Origin: RPRI01 sp051233685
GTDB taxonomy: Bacteria > Desulfobacterota > Desulfobacteria > Desulfobacterales > RPRI01
Length of the DNA: 10,563 bases
Assembly: GCF_051233685.1 (NCBI RefSeq)
Contig: NZ_JBAMMY010000074.1
Location: forward strand, 1 to 10,563
Reading direction: 5' to 3'
Shown in pieces: positions 1 to 8,136 of this stretch. Under the pieces are notes generated by a model. The model saw only the letters and a program-made list of their open reading frames with translations. It searched no databases and was not told the origin of the DNA. How positions within the stretch are numbered: the stretch's first letter is position 1; every line of letters starts with the position of its first letter. The translations under genes and the position numbers were made by a program.

Positions 1-115
1 CGAACTCTGAATGAAATCCTCTGAGTTCTTCAATAAAATCATCTACATCATGACGCTCAAGATCAAATTTTGGAATATGGTATGGGTCGTCTTGAATCCT
101 GCATTCCGGCAACAT
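1..115 (-). CDS. IS701-like transposase, N-terminal fragment cut by window edge
   Basis: This is the first 38 codons of a minus-strand gene that continues beyond the left edge. The start ATG (113-115) has a strong ribosome binding site, AGGAGG, six bases upstream. The peptide begins MLPECRIQDDPYHIP and later reads DDFIEELRGFHSEF. I recognise this from memory as the usual opening of IS701-family DDE transposases found in Desulfobacterota and related bacteria, where a cysteine- and proline-containing leader precedes a region of the FxxELxxFHxxF type. The catalytic domain lies outside the window, so intactness cannot be judged. A good promoter sits directly upstream, and a second decayed transposase follows on the other strand, which fits an insertion hot spot. 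The family call rests on about 38 residues only. Confidence 0.6.
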   Translation of the reverse strand, partial: MLPECRIQDDPYHIPKFDLERHDVDDFIEELRGFHSEF

Positions 116-146
116 AAGCTACCTCCTTTTTGCGGTTGTTCCAGAA

Positions 147-175
147 AGTATAGCAGATTATGTTGCATTGTACAA
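147..175 (-). promoter_or_regulatory. Sigma-70-like promoter of the IS701-like transposase
   Basis: Read on the minus strand, TTGTAC (175-170) and TATACT (152-147) are separated by 17 bases, and TGC directly before the -10 box makes an extended -10. Transcription would start near 140 and give a leader of about 25 bases containing the AGGAGG site. Only the -10 half is close to consensus. Confidence 0.5.
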
Positions 176-200
176 TATTAAATTAAACTAAATATCGTTG

Positions 201-846
201 TAGGGGGATGATCTGATCAGATTATCCGAATCAGATGTTTTATCGGCTATTAAGCCGAAAAAATCAAAGACAACTCTTAGCGAGTCAAAAAAACATTTAA
301 CAGGCAAATTATGCATTGATAATGTATTAACAGTTGATAATGGTTCCGATGCATTAACGGTTGATAAGAATTTATTTACTTCAACTATTGATAAATATAG
401 TAATTTAAAAAAGATATCATGCCCAAACTCAAAATGCCCTTTTTGCGGCATTGAAGGTAAAGATAATATAGTTTCAAATGGAACATACAAAAGAAAAGGG
501 AAAAATAATGGTCGCAGATTTCTTTGTAAAGAATGCGGCAAATCTTTTTGCAACAGAACCGGAACTATTTTTTATGATATCAGGTCTTCAGAGGAAAATT
601 TTCTGAACGCACTAAAATTTATGGCCAAAGGAATGCCTTTGCGACGTGTAACGAAATTATTGGGAATCGAATTCCGTACACTTCGTCACTGGTTAAATAT
701 TGCTGCAAGACAAAATACTAAAATAGATATCATACTGATAAATGATATGAAGGTTTCTCCAACCGAATTAGCTACTTTGGGCTTATGTTAAAAAAAACGC
801 CCTGCGCCAGAGAGCAGTTCTTTATAACCAATATAAGAATATATGA
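201..846 (+). pseudogene. Decayed IS1-like transposase (zinc-ribbon/HTH half, frameshifted)
   Basis: The frame open from 204 to the stop at 789-791 encodes a zinc ribbon (CPNSKCPFCG at about 420-449, then CKEC and a further Cys near 530-552). A helix-turn-helix-like stretch follows (KGMPLRRVTKLLGI, TLRHWL). This order is typical of the InsA-like half of IS1-type transposases. No ATG, GTG or TTG occurs in frame between the stop at 201-203 and ATG 621. CTG 213, five bases after AGGGGG, is the only start with a plausible RBS. The ATG at 208 meets a stop after two codons in another frame. At 772-780 the reading shifts: the next frame, from TGG at 778, reads WAYVKKNALRQRAV, which matches the (DE)xWxxVKKxxxRQRA region of these transposases. 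It stops at 844-846. The rest of the catalytic domain is absent. The element therefore looks dead, though the identification is from motif memory. Confidence 0.65.
316..394 (+). repeat. In-frame TTGATAA repeats within the decayed transposase
   Basis: TTGATAA occurs at 316-322, 334-340, 361-367 and 388-394. The spacings are 18, 27 and 27 bases, all multiples of nine. The best pair of units (321-340 and 348-367) matches at 17 of 20 bases. In the reading frame this gives a recurring (I/V)D(N/K) pattern in a linker just before the zinc ribbon, consistent with a small tandem expansion. Confidence 0.6.
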
Positions 847-945
847 TAGATTTATGCCCATAAACCATTTTGCCCTAAATTTTGCTTATTCCATCTTTTG
901 CTAATGCTGATATATTTTTAAGTAACTGAATTTACTTTTACAGAT

Positions 946-2037
946 TTATATCTTATTATCTGCAATATCTTTATACTTATAATTGTTTTTTGCAATCATC
1001 CGGTCTCTTTTATGCTTTTTGGATTTACGCAGTATAGATCTTTTTCCAGAGTGTTTTTTTATTTTTTTATTTCTTATTGTAGTCCTATTTTTATAAGATG
1101 TCTTTGCTAATAAAGGTTTTGTTTGAGTGCAATAAACAAGCGGTTCTTCACTATTTTCTTTTATTTCAAATCCCTTTGCAATAAGTGTTTCTGACTGTTT
1201 CCATAGGTCCTTTCTGCTCGGACTTCCGAGAAGAGCTATTATAATTTTATCATTTTCCCGTTCGGCTGCTCCCACAAAACAGTGACCGGCTCTTCTTGTG
1301 TATCCTGTCTTTCCTCCAATAACCTCTTCATCAGACCATAAAAGCTTATTTGTGTTTTTTAAATGTATGGGCATACCATCAAGAGTTGTAATTTCAGCAA
1401 AACGTGTTCCTATTATTTCTCTAAGTTTTGGATATCTAAGTGCATATTGTAATATCTTTGATAAATCCGATGCTGTAATATATTGCCCCGGTCCTGGAAG
1501 CCCGTTTGGATTTATAAATCTTGTGTTACTTGCTCCAATTGCAACTGCTTTTTTGTTCATAAGTTCTACAAACCCATCTACAGATCCGGAAACTCCTTCA
1601 GCCAGAGCAACGGCTGCATCGTTAGCTGAGCCAACCAATGCTGCATAAAGTAGTTTCTCAACAGTTACCTTATCTCCTGCTTTAAAACCTGCTTTATGGG
1701 GAGATACGTTTGATGCGGTTTTACTCACTGTAACAAGATTGTTGAGGTCAGCATTTTCTATAGACACGATTGCAGTCATTAATTTTGTGGTGCTTGCAGG
1801 AAAACATTTGAGATCAGGGTTTTTAGCGTAAAGTATTTTTCCTGTTGTTACATCCATTGCCACAGCAGCTCTGGTGTAAGTAGCTATATTCGATTTATTT
1901 TTATAGTTTGTTTTGTTTTGAAGCTTTGGATTGTTATCCAAAGCGAAAATTAAACCTGAATGAAAACAAAATGATATAACAATCACAAAACAAATCAATG
2001 GTAAATAATTTTTCTTTTTGGAATGAAATTTTATCAC
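946..2037 (-). CDS. Serine-type D-Ala-D-Ala carboxypeptidase (peptidase S11, DacA/PBP5-like)
   Basis: This 363-residue protein is a low-molecular-weight penicillin-binding protein that trims the terminal D-alanine from peptidoglycan stem peptides on the outer face of the inner membrane. All three active-site motifs of family S11 are present: STTK at 82-85 (nucleophile S82, K85), SAN at 137-139 and KTG at 243-245. Residues 1-32 look like a signal sequence or N-terminal anchor: a KKK cluster, then a hydrophobic run (LPLICFVIVISF). The start is GTG at 2035-2037, with GGAAGGA about eight to ten bases upstream. The usual PBP5 C-terminal beta domain appears to be missing or very short. Instead the last 52 residues (from about 311) contain 21 Lys/Arg. 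It stands alone, divergent from the pab-acn cluster. The enzyme class is secure; the exact Dac subtype is not. Confidence 0.93.
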   Translation of the reverse strand: MIKFHSKKKNYLPLICFVIVISFCFHSGLIFALDNNPKLQNKTNYKNKSNIATYTRAAVAMDVTTGKILYAKNPDLKCFPASTTKLMTAIVSIENADLNNLVTVSKTASNVSPHKAGFKAGDKVTVEKLLYAALVGSANDAAVALAEGVSGSVDGFVELMNKKAVAIGASNTRFINPNGLPGPGQYITASDLSKILQYALRYPKLREIIGTRFAEITTLDGMPIHLKNTNKLLWSDEEVIGGKTGYTRRAGHCFVGAAERENDKIIIALLGSPSRKDLWKQSETLIAKGFEIKENSEEPLVYCTQTKPLLAKTSYKNRTTIRNKKIKKHSGKRSILRKSKKHKRDRMIAKNNYKYKDIADNKI

Positions 2038-2080
2038 CGGATATTCCTTCCGCTTTATGGGTCTGCTTGATTATTTTTAA

Positions 2081-2109
2081 TATATAGCCGTATTTGGTTT
2101 GAATAACAA
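2081..2109 (-). promoter_or_regulatory. Probable promoter of the D,D-carboxypeptidase gene
   Basis: On the minus strand TTGTTA (2109-2104) and TATATA (2086-2081) are separated by 17 bases. Transcription would start near 2074, giving a leader of about 37 bases before the GTG start. Both boxes match four of six consensus positions. In AT-rich DNA such matches arise by chance, so this is a candidate only. Confidence 0.4.
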
Positions 2110-2461
2110 CAATTATTGTAAATGCAACTACATTTAATACAAAATATTATTTATAAATTACAAAAATTTCATCTGACACCTTTTATATGAATATGTATTA
2201 TAACTATTCCGGATATTCACTATTCTATAATTTTAAAATATATTGGGTTGACACATAAAATAATATCATACATTAAGCCACTTGGGCTTATAACAATATG
2301 TATCGGCAGAAATATAAAAATATTTATCAGTTTATGCATATTAAAATTGATATCCATCAGATAACATTTCTAAATATTATATTGATTGCTGATTATTGGC
2401 CAGACATTTGCAAACAAGTGCCTTTGGTGTTGCTAAATTATTAAAAAACACGCAAAAAGTC

Positions 2462-2473
2462 AGCCAACTGGCT
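2462..2473. repeat. Short palindrome just upstream of the pabA -35 box
   Basis: AGCCA (2462-2466) and TGGCT (2469-2473) form a five-base inverted repeat around AC. It ends four bases before the -35 box of the pabA promoter, a normal place for an activator or repressor site. No regulator is recognised. Confidence 0.25.
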
Positions 2474-2477
2474 AAAG

Positions 2478-2506
2478 TTGAATAAACATATGATTAGGTA
2501 TATTAT
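2478..2506 (+). promoter_or_regulatory. Sigma-70-like promoter of the pabA-pabBC-acnA cluster
   Basis: TTGAAT (2478-2483) and TATTAT (2501-2506) are separated by exactly 17 bases. The -10 box matches five of six consensus positions and the -35 box four of six. Transcription would begin near 2513, leaving a leader of about 50 bases before the pabA start at 2564. No attenuator or leader peptide is visible in that short leader. Confidence 0.55.
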
Positions 2507-2563
2507 AAAGCCCGGATCTGATTTTTTGATGTAAATTTTATATATTCTATCAGGAATATCAAT

Positions 2564-3136
2564 TTGAAAAAGCTTTTAGTTATAGACAATTACGATTCTT
2601 TTACATTTAATCTTGTCCAGATGTTTATGTTATATGATCTTTCTATCAAAATTCATAGAAATGATATGATCACTATCAGACAGATTGAGGTGATGAAACC
2701 GGATTATATTCTTATAAGTCCCGGCCCTAAGGGTCCGGCAAATGCCGGCATATCGACACTTATAATAAAAAGTTTTTATGAAACAATTCCAATTCTTGGA
2801 GTTTGTCTTGGAATGCAATGCATTAACGAGGCTTTTGGTGGCAATACCGTTCGCTCTTTTCAGCCTATGCATGGAAAAACCAGCATAATTGATCATAATA
2901 ACAGCGGAATTTTTAAAGGTATGCCACTTCCTTTCAGGGCAGCACGATATCATTCGCTCATGGTAAAAATGAATGGCAAAACGCTTGCTGTTACAGCCAC
3001 TACTTCGGATGGAACTGTTATGGGACTTTCTCATAAAGTTTATCCCCTGCATGGTGTTCAATTTCATCCTGAAAGTTTTTTGACTGAAAATGGGCGGATT
3101 CTTGTAGATAATTTTTTAAATATTAATATGCGCTGA
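2564..3136 (+). CDS. pabA: Aminodeoxychorismate/anthranilate synthase glutamine amidotransferase subunit
   Basis: This 190-residue class I glutamine amidotransferase hydrolyses glutamine and passes ammonia to a chorismate-using partner. The N-terminus, LLVIDNYDSFTFNLVQ, is the family signature. SPGPKGPANAG (52-62) is the glutamine-site loop, and GVCLGMQ carries the nucleophile C81. GVQFHPE supplies H168 and E170, completing the Cys-His-Glu triad. The start is TTG at 2564, seven bases after AGGAA; no in-frame ATG would keep the conserved N-terminus. PabA and TrpG cannot be told apart from sequence alone. The choice of PabA rests on the next gene, 13 bases downstream, which is a PabB-PabC fusion with the PabB-specific lysine. 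The protein could still serve both folate and tryptophan synthesis, as in some bacteria, since no trp genes are in the window. Confidence 0.9.
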   Translation: MKKLLVIDNYDSFTFNLVQMFMLYDLSIKIHRNDMITIRQIEVMKPDYILISPGPKGPANAGISTLIIKSFYETIPILGVCLGMQCINEAFGGNTVRSFQPMHGKTSIIDHNNSGIFKGMPLPFRAARYHSLMVKMNGKTLAVTATTSDGTVMGLSHKVYPLHGVQFHPESFLTENGRILVDNFLNINMR

Positions 3137-3149
3137 AATCTGGATAATA

Positions 3150-5372
3150 ATGCCTGCAAACAATAATTTTAAGATAAGTACAGAAAATAATTACAGACAA
3201 AAAATTGTATTGCGCGAATCGTTTATGGATTTTGCTTCAAGGTTTGCTCATCTTGCCGGTACTGTGGTTCTTATGAGTGGCGGAAAACAGGATTGTGCGA
3301 GATATCATATACTGGGAATTTTGCCCTGGCTGACTTTTTCAGGCTATAATCAGAATCTAACCATTACTACCTCAGAAGGAACTCTTCATTATAATTCAAA
3401 CCCTTTTGATGTGCTTAGATTTATATTAGATAAATACAAAATCAGTGTTGTTTGTAACGATATCCCATTTTTATCGGGGCTTATGGGCTACTTGTCATAT
3501 GATCTCAAAGATTCGCTTGAAAAATTACCCAGAACAAGCCTTAATGATATACAACTGCCGGATATATTATTCTATGCTCCTTCAATAACAGTTGTTCATG
3601 ACAGTTTAACCAATGAGACAGAGCTGATTATTTCTCCGCAAAATAAGGATAAAGACAAAGCCCTTCATACATTCAGACAAATCTGTGAAGACGGAATTTC
3701 AAAAAAAACAAATGAAATATATGCAGGAAAGTTCACATCCTGTTTCAACAAAGATTCATATATTGAAGCCGTTAACAAAATCAAAGAATACATCAAAGCT
3801 GGTGATGTCTATCAGGTCAACCTGTCACAGCGTTTTATAGCTGATTTTGCAGGAGATGCTTTTGCCCTTTTTGCTACACTGTACGAAAAAAATCCCGCAG
3901 CATTTTTCTCATACATTAACGGCGGCACTCTTCAGATCATTTCCACTTCCCCGGAACGCTTTATACTTCAACAGGCAGCCCGGATTGAAACAAGGCCGAT
4001 AAAGGGTACACGACCAAGGGGTGCAACACCTTCACAAGATGAAAAACTGAAACGGGATCTTTTGGAAAGTAGTAAAGATGATGCTGAATTATCCATGATA
4101 GTTGATCTTCTTCGCAATGATTTCGGCAAAGTATGTAAAGCCGGATCCGTTAAGGTAGTGGAGCATAAAAGAATAGAAGCCTACAGGAATGTATATCATC
4201 TTGTATCTGTTGTTAAAGGAATTCTTAAAGATGATAAAGACCAGGTAGATTTAATCAAGGCGATTTTTCCGGGAGGATCAATAACAGGTTGTCCAAAAAT
4301 AAGAGCTATGGAAATCATTGATGAGCTTGAACCATGCCGCCGTCATATCTACACCGGATCAATCGGTTATATAAGTTTTCATAACACAATGGATTTTTCA
4401 ATAGCAATACGAACTATCAGCCTGATAAACAACAAGATTGTTTATTCTGTCGGAGGAGGGATAGTTTTGGACTCAAATCCTGAAGATGAATACGATGAAA
4501 CCTTGCACAAAGGCCGGACAATAATGAATGTATGTGAAACAACACAAGAAGCCGTAATTGAAAAATCATTCATCTGGCATAACGGTTTGTTAAAACCTGA
4601 TGATAACGCATATGTTTGTGCTTGCAGCGAAGGTTTTATGTATGGATATGGTTTTTTTGAAACAATCCGTGTAAATAAAGGTAATCCTGCTTTTCTTAAT
4701 GAACATATCCATAGATTCAATAATGCATGGGAATATTTTTTTAAAGGTTCCCCACCTGATTTAACATGGGAAGATATAATTAAACAGGTGATTACAGCAA
4801 ACGGGCTTTTAAATGAAACGGCTTCCGCAAAGATTATTGCAGCAAAAGGCGGAGAAAAATATTCTATGGCTGATTATGATTTATTGGTTTTGGCAAAGCC
4901 TTATTCAAAAAGGCCTCAGATAGAAAGTAATAAAGGATTAAATCTTGCACTGTATTCAGAACCAAGGCAAACTCCTCTTGCAAGATATAAGACTCTAAAT
5001 TATTTATACTATTTACTTGCAGGACAATGGGCAAAAGAAAAGGGCGCTGATGAGGCGCTGGTAGTTAATCCGGATGGAAGTATATCTGAAACAAATACAG
5101 CAAATATTTTAATTATTTATGGTAAAAAAATTTTAAACCCGGTTTCAACTCATGTGCTTTGTGGTATAATGGGAACAGCAGTTAAAAAGCTGCTGTCGGA
5201 ATGGGGCTATCAATTTGAGGATAAACAAATTTTACCGGATGATTTATTTGCTGCTGATGGTGTGATTCTAACAAATTCTCTGATGGGAGCTGTTCCAGCA
5301 ATTGGGTTAGATGGTAAAAAACTTAATAATTCATTTGAACTTTGCGAAAGAATAAATAAGGAAATACTTTAA
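3150..5372 (+). CDS. pabBC: Fused aminodeoxychorismate synthase component I / 4-amino-4-deoxychorismate lyase (PabB-PabC)
   Basis: At 740 residues this is much longer than PabB alone (about 450). Residues 1-465 are the chorismate-binding PabB part: GDVYQVNLSQRF at 218-229, PIKGT at 283-287, FPGGSITGCPK at 373-383, then MDFSIAIRT and VGGG. K285 in PIKGT is the lysine that marks PabB; anthranilate synthase TrpE has alanine there. Residues about 475-740 are a class IV PLP enzyme of the PabC type: YGYGFFETIRV (498-508), the probable PLP lysine K614 in KTLNYLY, SETNTANI (646-653) and LTNSLMGAVPA. Together they would turn chorismate plus ammonia from PabA into 4-aminobenzoate for folate and release pyruvate. 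The upstream gene ends 13 bases before, and the RBS is weak (CTGGA), so translational coupling to pabA is possible. Both halves keep their key residues. Confidence 0.92.
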   Translation: MPANNNFKISTENNYRQKIVLRESFMDFASRFAHLAGTVVLMSGGKQDCARYHILGILPWLTFSGYNQNLTITTSEGTLHYNSNPFDVLRFILDKYKISVVCNDIPFLSGLMGYLSYDLKDSLEKLPRTSLNDIQLPDILFYAPSITVVHDSLTNETELIISPQNKDKDKALHTFRQICEDGISKKTNEIYAGKFTSCFNKDSYIEAVNKIKEYIKAGDVYQVNLSQRFIADFAGDAFALFATLYEKNPAAFFSYINGGTLQIISTSPERFILQQAARIETRPIKGTRPRGATPSQDEKLKRDLLESSKDDAELSMIVDLLRNDFGKVCKAGSVKVVEHKRIEAYRNVYHLVSVVKGILKDDKDQVDLIKAIFPGGSITGCPKIRAMEIIDELEPCRRHIYTGSIGYISFHNTMDFSIAIRTISLINNKIVYSVGGGIVLDSNPEDEYDETLHKGRTIMNVCETTQEAVIEKSFIWHNGLLKPDDNAYVCACSEGFMYGYGFFETIRVNKGNPAFLNEHIHRFNNAWEYFFKGSPPDLTWEDIIKQVITANGLLNETASAKIIAAKGGEKYSMADYDLLVLAKPYSKRPQIESNKGLNLALYSEPRQTPLARYKTLNYLYYLLAGQWAKEKGADEALVVNPDGSISETNTANILIIYGKKILNPVSTHVLCGIMGTAVKKLLSEWGYQFEDKQILPDDLFAADGVILTNSLMGAVPAIGLDGKKLNNSFELCERINKEIL

Positions 5373-5390
5373 TTTTTTTGTGGAGAAAAT

Positions 5391-8072
5391 ATGTTTGGTA
5401 TTAAAAACAGTTTTGGTACAAAAGCAATTATTAAATTGGATAATCAGGAAGTTACATATTTCAGTTTAAATAAACTCGCTGATGCAGGTTTTAATAATCT
5501 GTCACGTTTTCCTGTTTGCATAAAAATACTTCTTGAAAATCTTATCAGAAACGAAGATGGTTTATTGTTTACAGAAAAAGATATTAATAATCTTGCTTCG
5601 TGGGATATAGACAAAGAAAGCTTTGAATTGCCATTTATGCCTGCCCGGGTCCTTTTGCAGGATTTTACGGGAATTCCGGCCATAGTTGATTTAGCAGCAA
5701 TGCGGGATGCTGCAAATCGTCTTTATGGAGATCCTTCAAAAATCAACCCCCGCATACCTTCAGAGCTGGTTATTGATCATTCGGTACAGGTTGATTCCTT
5801 CGGCAAAACAACTTCTCTTGAAGAAAATATTTATCATGAGTTCAAACGCAATTCCGAGCGCTATACTTTCTTAAAATGGGGACAGAAGAATTTTGATAAT
5901 TTCCGTGTTGTTCCTCCGGCAACAGGCATATGTCATCAGGTTAACCTTGAATACCTTGCAAGAGTCGTTTTTATAAAAGAGACCGGAAGCACAAATACTG
6001 TTTTTCCTGACAGTGTATTTGGTCTTGATTCCCACACAACAATGATAAATGGAGCAGGAGTGCTTGGATGGGGTGTGGGTGGAATAGAGGCTGAAGCCGT
6101 GATGCTCGGAAATCCATATTATCTTCTTTCTCCTCAGGTGCTTGGTTTTAAACTGACCGGAAAACTCTCCGATCAGGCAACTGCAACAGATCTTGTATTA
6201 TATATAACCGAGCTTTTGAGAAAAAAAGGCGTTGTGGGAAAATTTGTAGAATTTTACGGACCCGGCTTATCAAGCTTAGGCTTGGAAGATCGTGCAACCA
6301 TTGCAAACATGGCCCCTGAATATGGAGCTACAATGGGATTTTTTCCGGTTGATGATATTACATTAAAATACCTTCGATTAACAGGCCGTCCCGATCACAT
6401 TGTCTCTCTGATTGAAACATATACAAAAGAACAGGGACTTTTCAGAGAAGATACCGATAGCGCGCCGATGTTTAATGATTCTATTGAATTTGATATGAGT
6501 TCGGTTCAATCGTGTATTGCAGGCCCTAAAAAACCTCAGGAAAGGATTCCGCTTTTTCAGGTTAAGCAGGTATTTAATGAAACAAATAAGGCTGATCATG
6601 ATTGGAACAAAGATCATGTCAACATAGATATGGATGGAGTATCGGCAAGCATCGGGCATGGTTCTTTAGTAATAGCTGCAATAACAAGTTGCACAAATAC
6701 TTCCAATCCTTCAGCTCTTATTGGTGCGGGACTTCTTGCAAAAAAAGCGGTTTTACAAGGCCTGTCGGTTAAACCATGGGTAAAGACAAGCATTGCACCC
6801 GGTTCCAAAGTAGTATCCGGCTACCTTAATAAATCGGGACTATTGTCATATCTTGAAAAGCTAAAATTTAATATTGTTGCTTATGGATGCACTACCTGTA
6901 TAGGAAACAGCGGGCCACTTAATGATTCAGTTGCAAAAGCCATAACCCAAAACAATTTTCTTGTTGCTTCGGTATTAAGCGGCAACCGGAATTTTGAAGG
7001 AAGGATTTCTCCTCTTATACGCGCAAACTTTCTTGCTTCTCCGCCACTTGTAGTAGCTTATGCGATAGCCGGCAAAATCGATATAGATTTTGAGACTGAG
7101 CCGATAGGAATAACCAAAGATGGCAAGGCTGTTTTTCTTTGTGAAATTTGGCCCTCTGCCAAAGAGATCAGACAAATTTTAAAAACTCTTTTAACTCCTG
7201 ATATGTTTATAAAAGAATATTCCACCGTATTTGAAGGGTCAAAACAATGGCAATCACTTTCAGTCTCTGACGAATCAACTTTTAAATGGGCCACCGATTC
7301 AACATATATAAAAAATCCGCCTTTTTTTACTTCCATAACTAAAACAATTCCAAAAACGGAAGATATTAAAAAGGCAAGGGTGCTTGCTCTTCTTGGAGAT
7401 TCGATAACAACCGACCATATATCCCCTGCCGGAGCAATTCCTGTTGATAGTCCTGCCGGAAAATATCTTATCAGTAAAAATATATCACCTGTCGAATTCA
7501 ACTCTTTTGGCTCGTATCGCGGAAACCATGAAATTATGATGCGAGGCACATTCGGTAATATCCGCTTAAAAAACAAGCTTGCTCCGGGTACTATCGGAGG
7601 ATGGACAAGGTTGCTTCCGGAAGAAAAACCAGTGCCTATATATGACGCTGCAATGGCTTATAAAAGTATGGGCGTTCCTCTGATAGTGATAGCAGGCAGA
7701 GAATATGGAACCGGAAGTTCACGTGACTGGGCGGCAAAAGGAACATTTCTTTTGGGAGTTAAAGCAGTGATAGCGGAAAGCTTTGAAAGAATTCACCGCA
7801 GTAATCTTGTCTGCATGGGAGTACTCCCTCTGCAATTCGAAAAAGGGATAAATCATGAGGCGCTGGGATTAGATGGAACCGAGGTTTACGGTATTGAAGG
7901 AATTGAAAACGATTTTTATCCTCAAAAAAAGCTTTTGGTTTCAGCTTGCCGCAAAGATGACAGTAAAACAGTATTTAATGTTATCGCAAGAATTGATTCC
8001 GGATCAGAGATGAACTATTATATCAACGGCGGAATACTTCCATATGTTTTAAGAAATATATCTGATAATTGA
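5391..8072 (+). CDS. acnA: Aconitate hydratase A
   Basis: This 893-residue protein has the length and order of the AcnA/IRP1 family and interconverts citrate and isocitrate in the TCA cycle. It binds a 4Fe-4S cluster through C434 (SCTNTSNP), C500 and C503 (GCTTCIGNSGPL). Other signatures are HSVQVDSFG (130-138), GLDSHTTM (211-218), MAPEYGAT (307-314), GNRNFEGR (531-538), the swivel-domain GDSITTDHISPAG (669-681) and GTGSSRDWAAKG (773-784), with the substrate-binding arginine. The start ATG has GGAG eight bases upstream. The gap from pabBC is 18 bases, so it probably shares that transcript, although the pathways are unrelated. No frameshift or missing ligand is seen. In an anaerobe this supports either a complete oxidative TCA cycle or glutamate synthesis. 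Confidence 0.96.
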   Translation: MFGIKNSFGTKAIIKLDNQEVTYFSLNKLADAGFNNLSRFPVCIKILLENLIRNEDGLLFTEKDINNLASWDIDKESFELPFMPARVLLQDFTGIPAIVDLAAMRDAANRLYGDPSKINPRIPSELVIDHSVQVDSFGKTTSLEENIYHEFKRNSERYTFLKWGQKNFDNFRVVPPATGICHQVNLEYLARVVFIKETGSTNTVFPDSVFGLDSHTTMINGAGVLGWGVGGIEAEAVMLGNPYYLLSPQVLGFKLTGKLSDQATATDLVLYITELLRKKGVVGKFVEFYGPGLSSLGLEDRATIANMAPEYGATMGFFPVDDITLKYLRLTGRPDHIVSLIETYTKEQGLFREDTDSAPMFNDSIEFDMSSVQSCIAGPKKPQERIPLFQVKQVFNETNKADHDWNKDHVNIDMDGVSASIGHGSLVIAAITSCTNTSNPSALIGAGLLAKKAVLQGLSVKPWVKTSIAPGSKVVSGYLNKSGLLSYLEKLKFNIVAYGCTTCIGNSGPLNDSVAKAITQNNFLVASVLSGNRNFEGRISPLIRANFLASPPLVVAYAIAGKIDIDFETEPIGITKDGKAVFLCEIWPSAKEIRQILKTLLTPDMFIKEYSTVFEGSKQWQSLSVSDESTFKWATDSTYIKNPPFFTSITKTIPKTEDIKKARVLALLGDSITTDHISPAGAIPVDSPAGKYLISKNISPVEFNSFGSYRGNHEIMMRGTFGNIRLKNKLAPGTIGGWTRLLPEEKPVPIYDAAMAYKSMGVPLIVIAGREYGTGSSRDWAAKGTFLLGVKAVIAESFERIHRSNLVCMGVLPLQFEKGINHEALGLDGTEVYGIEGIENDFYPQKKLLVSACRKDDSKTVFNVIARIDSGSEMNYYINGGILPYVLRNISDN

Positions 8073-8136
8073 AACTGAAAGATATCACATTTTCAAAATA
8101 CTAGCCTTAAAATCGGAAACGTAAATATCATCATTG

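Larger units (their letters stand above)
2038..2563. other. 526-bp AT-rich divergent intergenic region
   Basis: No convincing gene was found on either strand. Short ATG-led frames exist, for example at 2187 (24 codons including the stop), but they lack a ribosome binding site and look accidental. Visible structures are a carboxypeptidase promoter candidate at 2081-2109, a lone TTGACA at 2248-2253 without a good -10 at normal spacing, a six-base-pair hairpin TAAGCC/GGCTTA at 2274-2290, a small palindrome (AGCCA-AC-TGGCT) at 2462-2473, and the pabA promoter at 2478-2506. The middle (about 2290-2460) shows nothing I can name. Confidence 0.6.

Noticed and set aside
188..553. Long minus-strand open frame opposite the decayed transposase
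   Set aside because: Its protein has no recognisable family pattern, while the plus strand in the same place encodes a clear zinc ribbon and helix-turn-helix. It is an antisense shadow.
920..937. Hairpin AAGTAA/TTACTT after the carboxypeptidase gene as a terminator
   Set aside because: The stem has only six mostly A-T pairs and is followed by A-rich rather than U-rich RNA on the minus strand.
2248..2274. TTGACA at 2248 with TACATT at 2269 as the pabA promoter
   Set aside because: The spacing is only 15 bases and the -10 is poor. The pair at 2478-2506 has 17-base spacing, a better -10 and lies closer to the gene.
2335..2445. Short ATG-led frame as a trp-type leader peptide
   Set aside because: It has a single Trp codon, no RBS, no terminator/antiterminator pair, and it lies upstream of the better promoter.
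7058..7576. 172-residue minus-strand frame inside acnA
   Set aside because: It lies fully within a strongly conserved aconitase coding region and has no ribosome binding site or motif.
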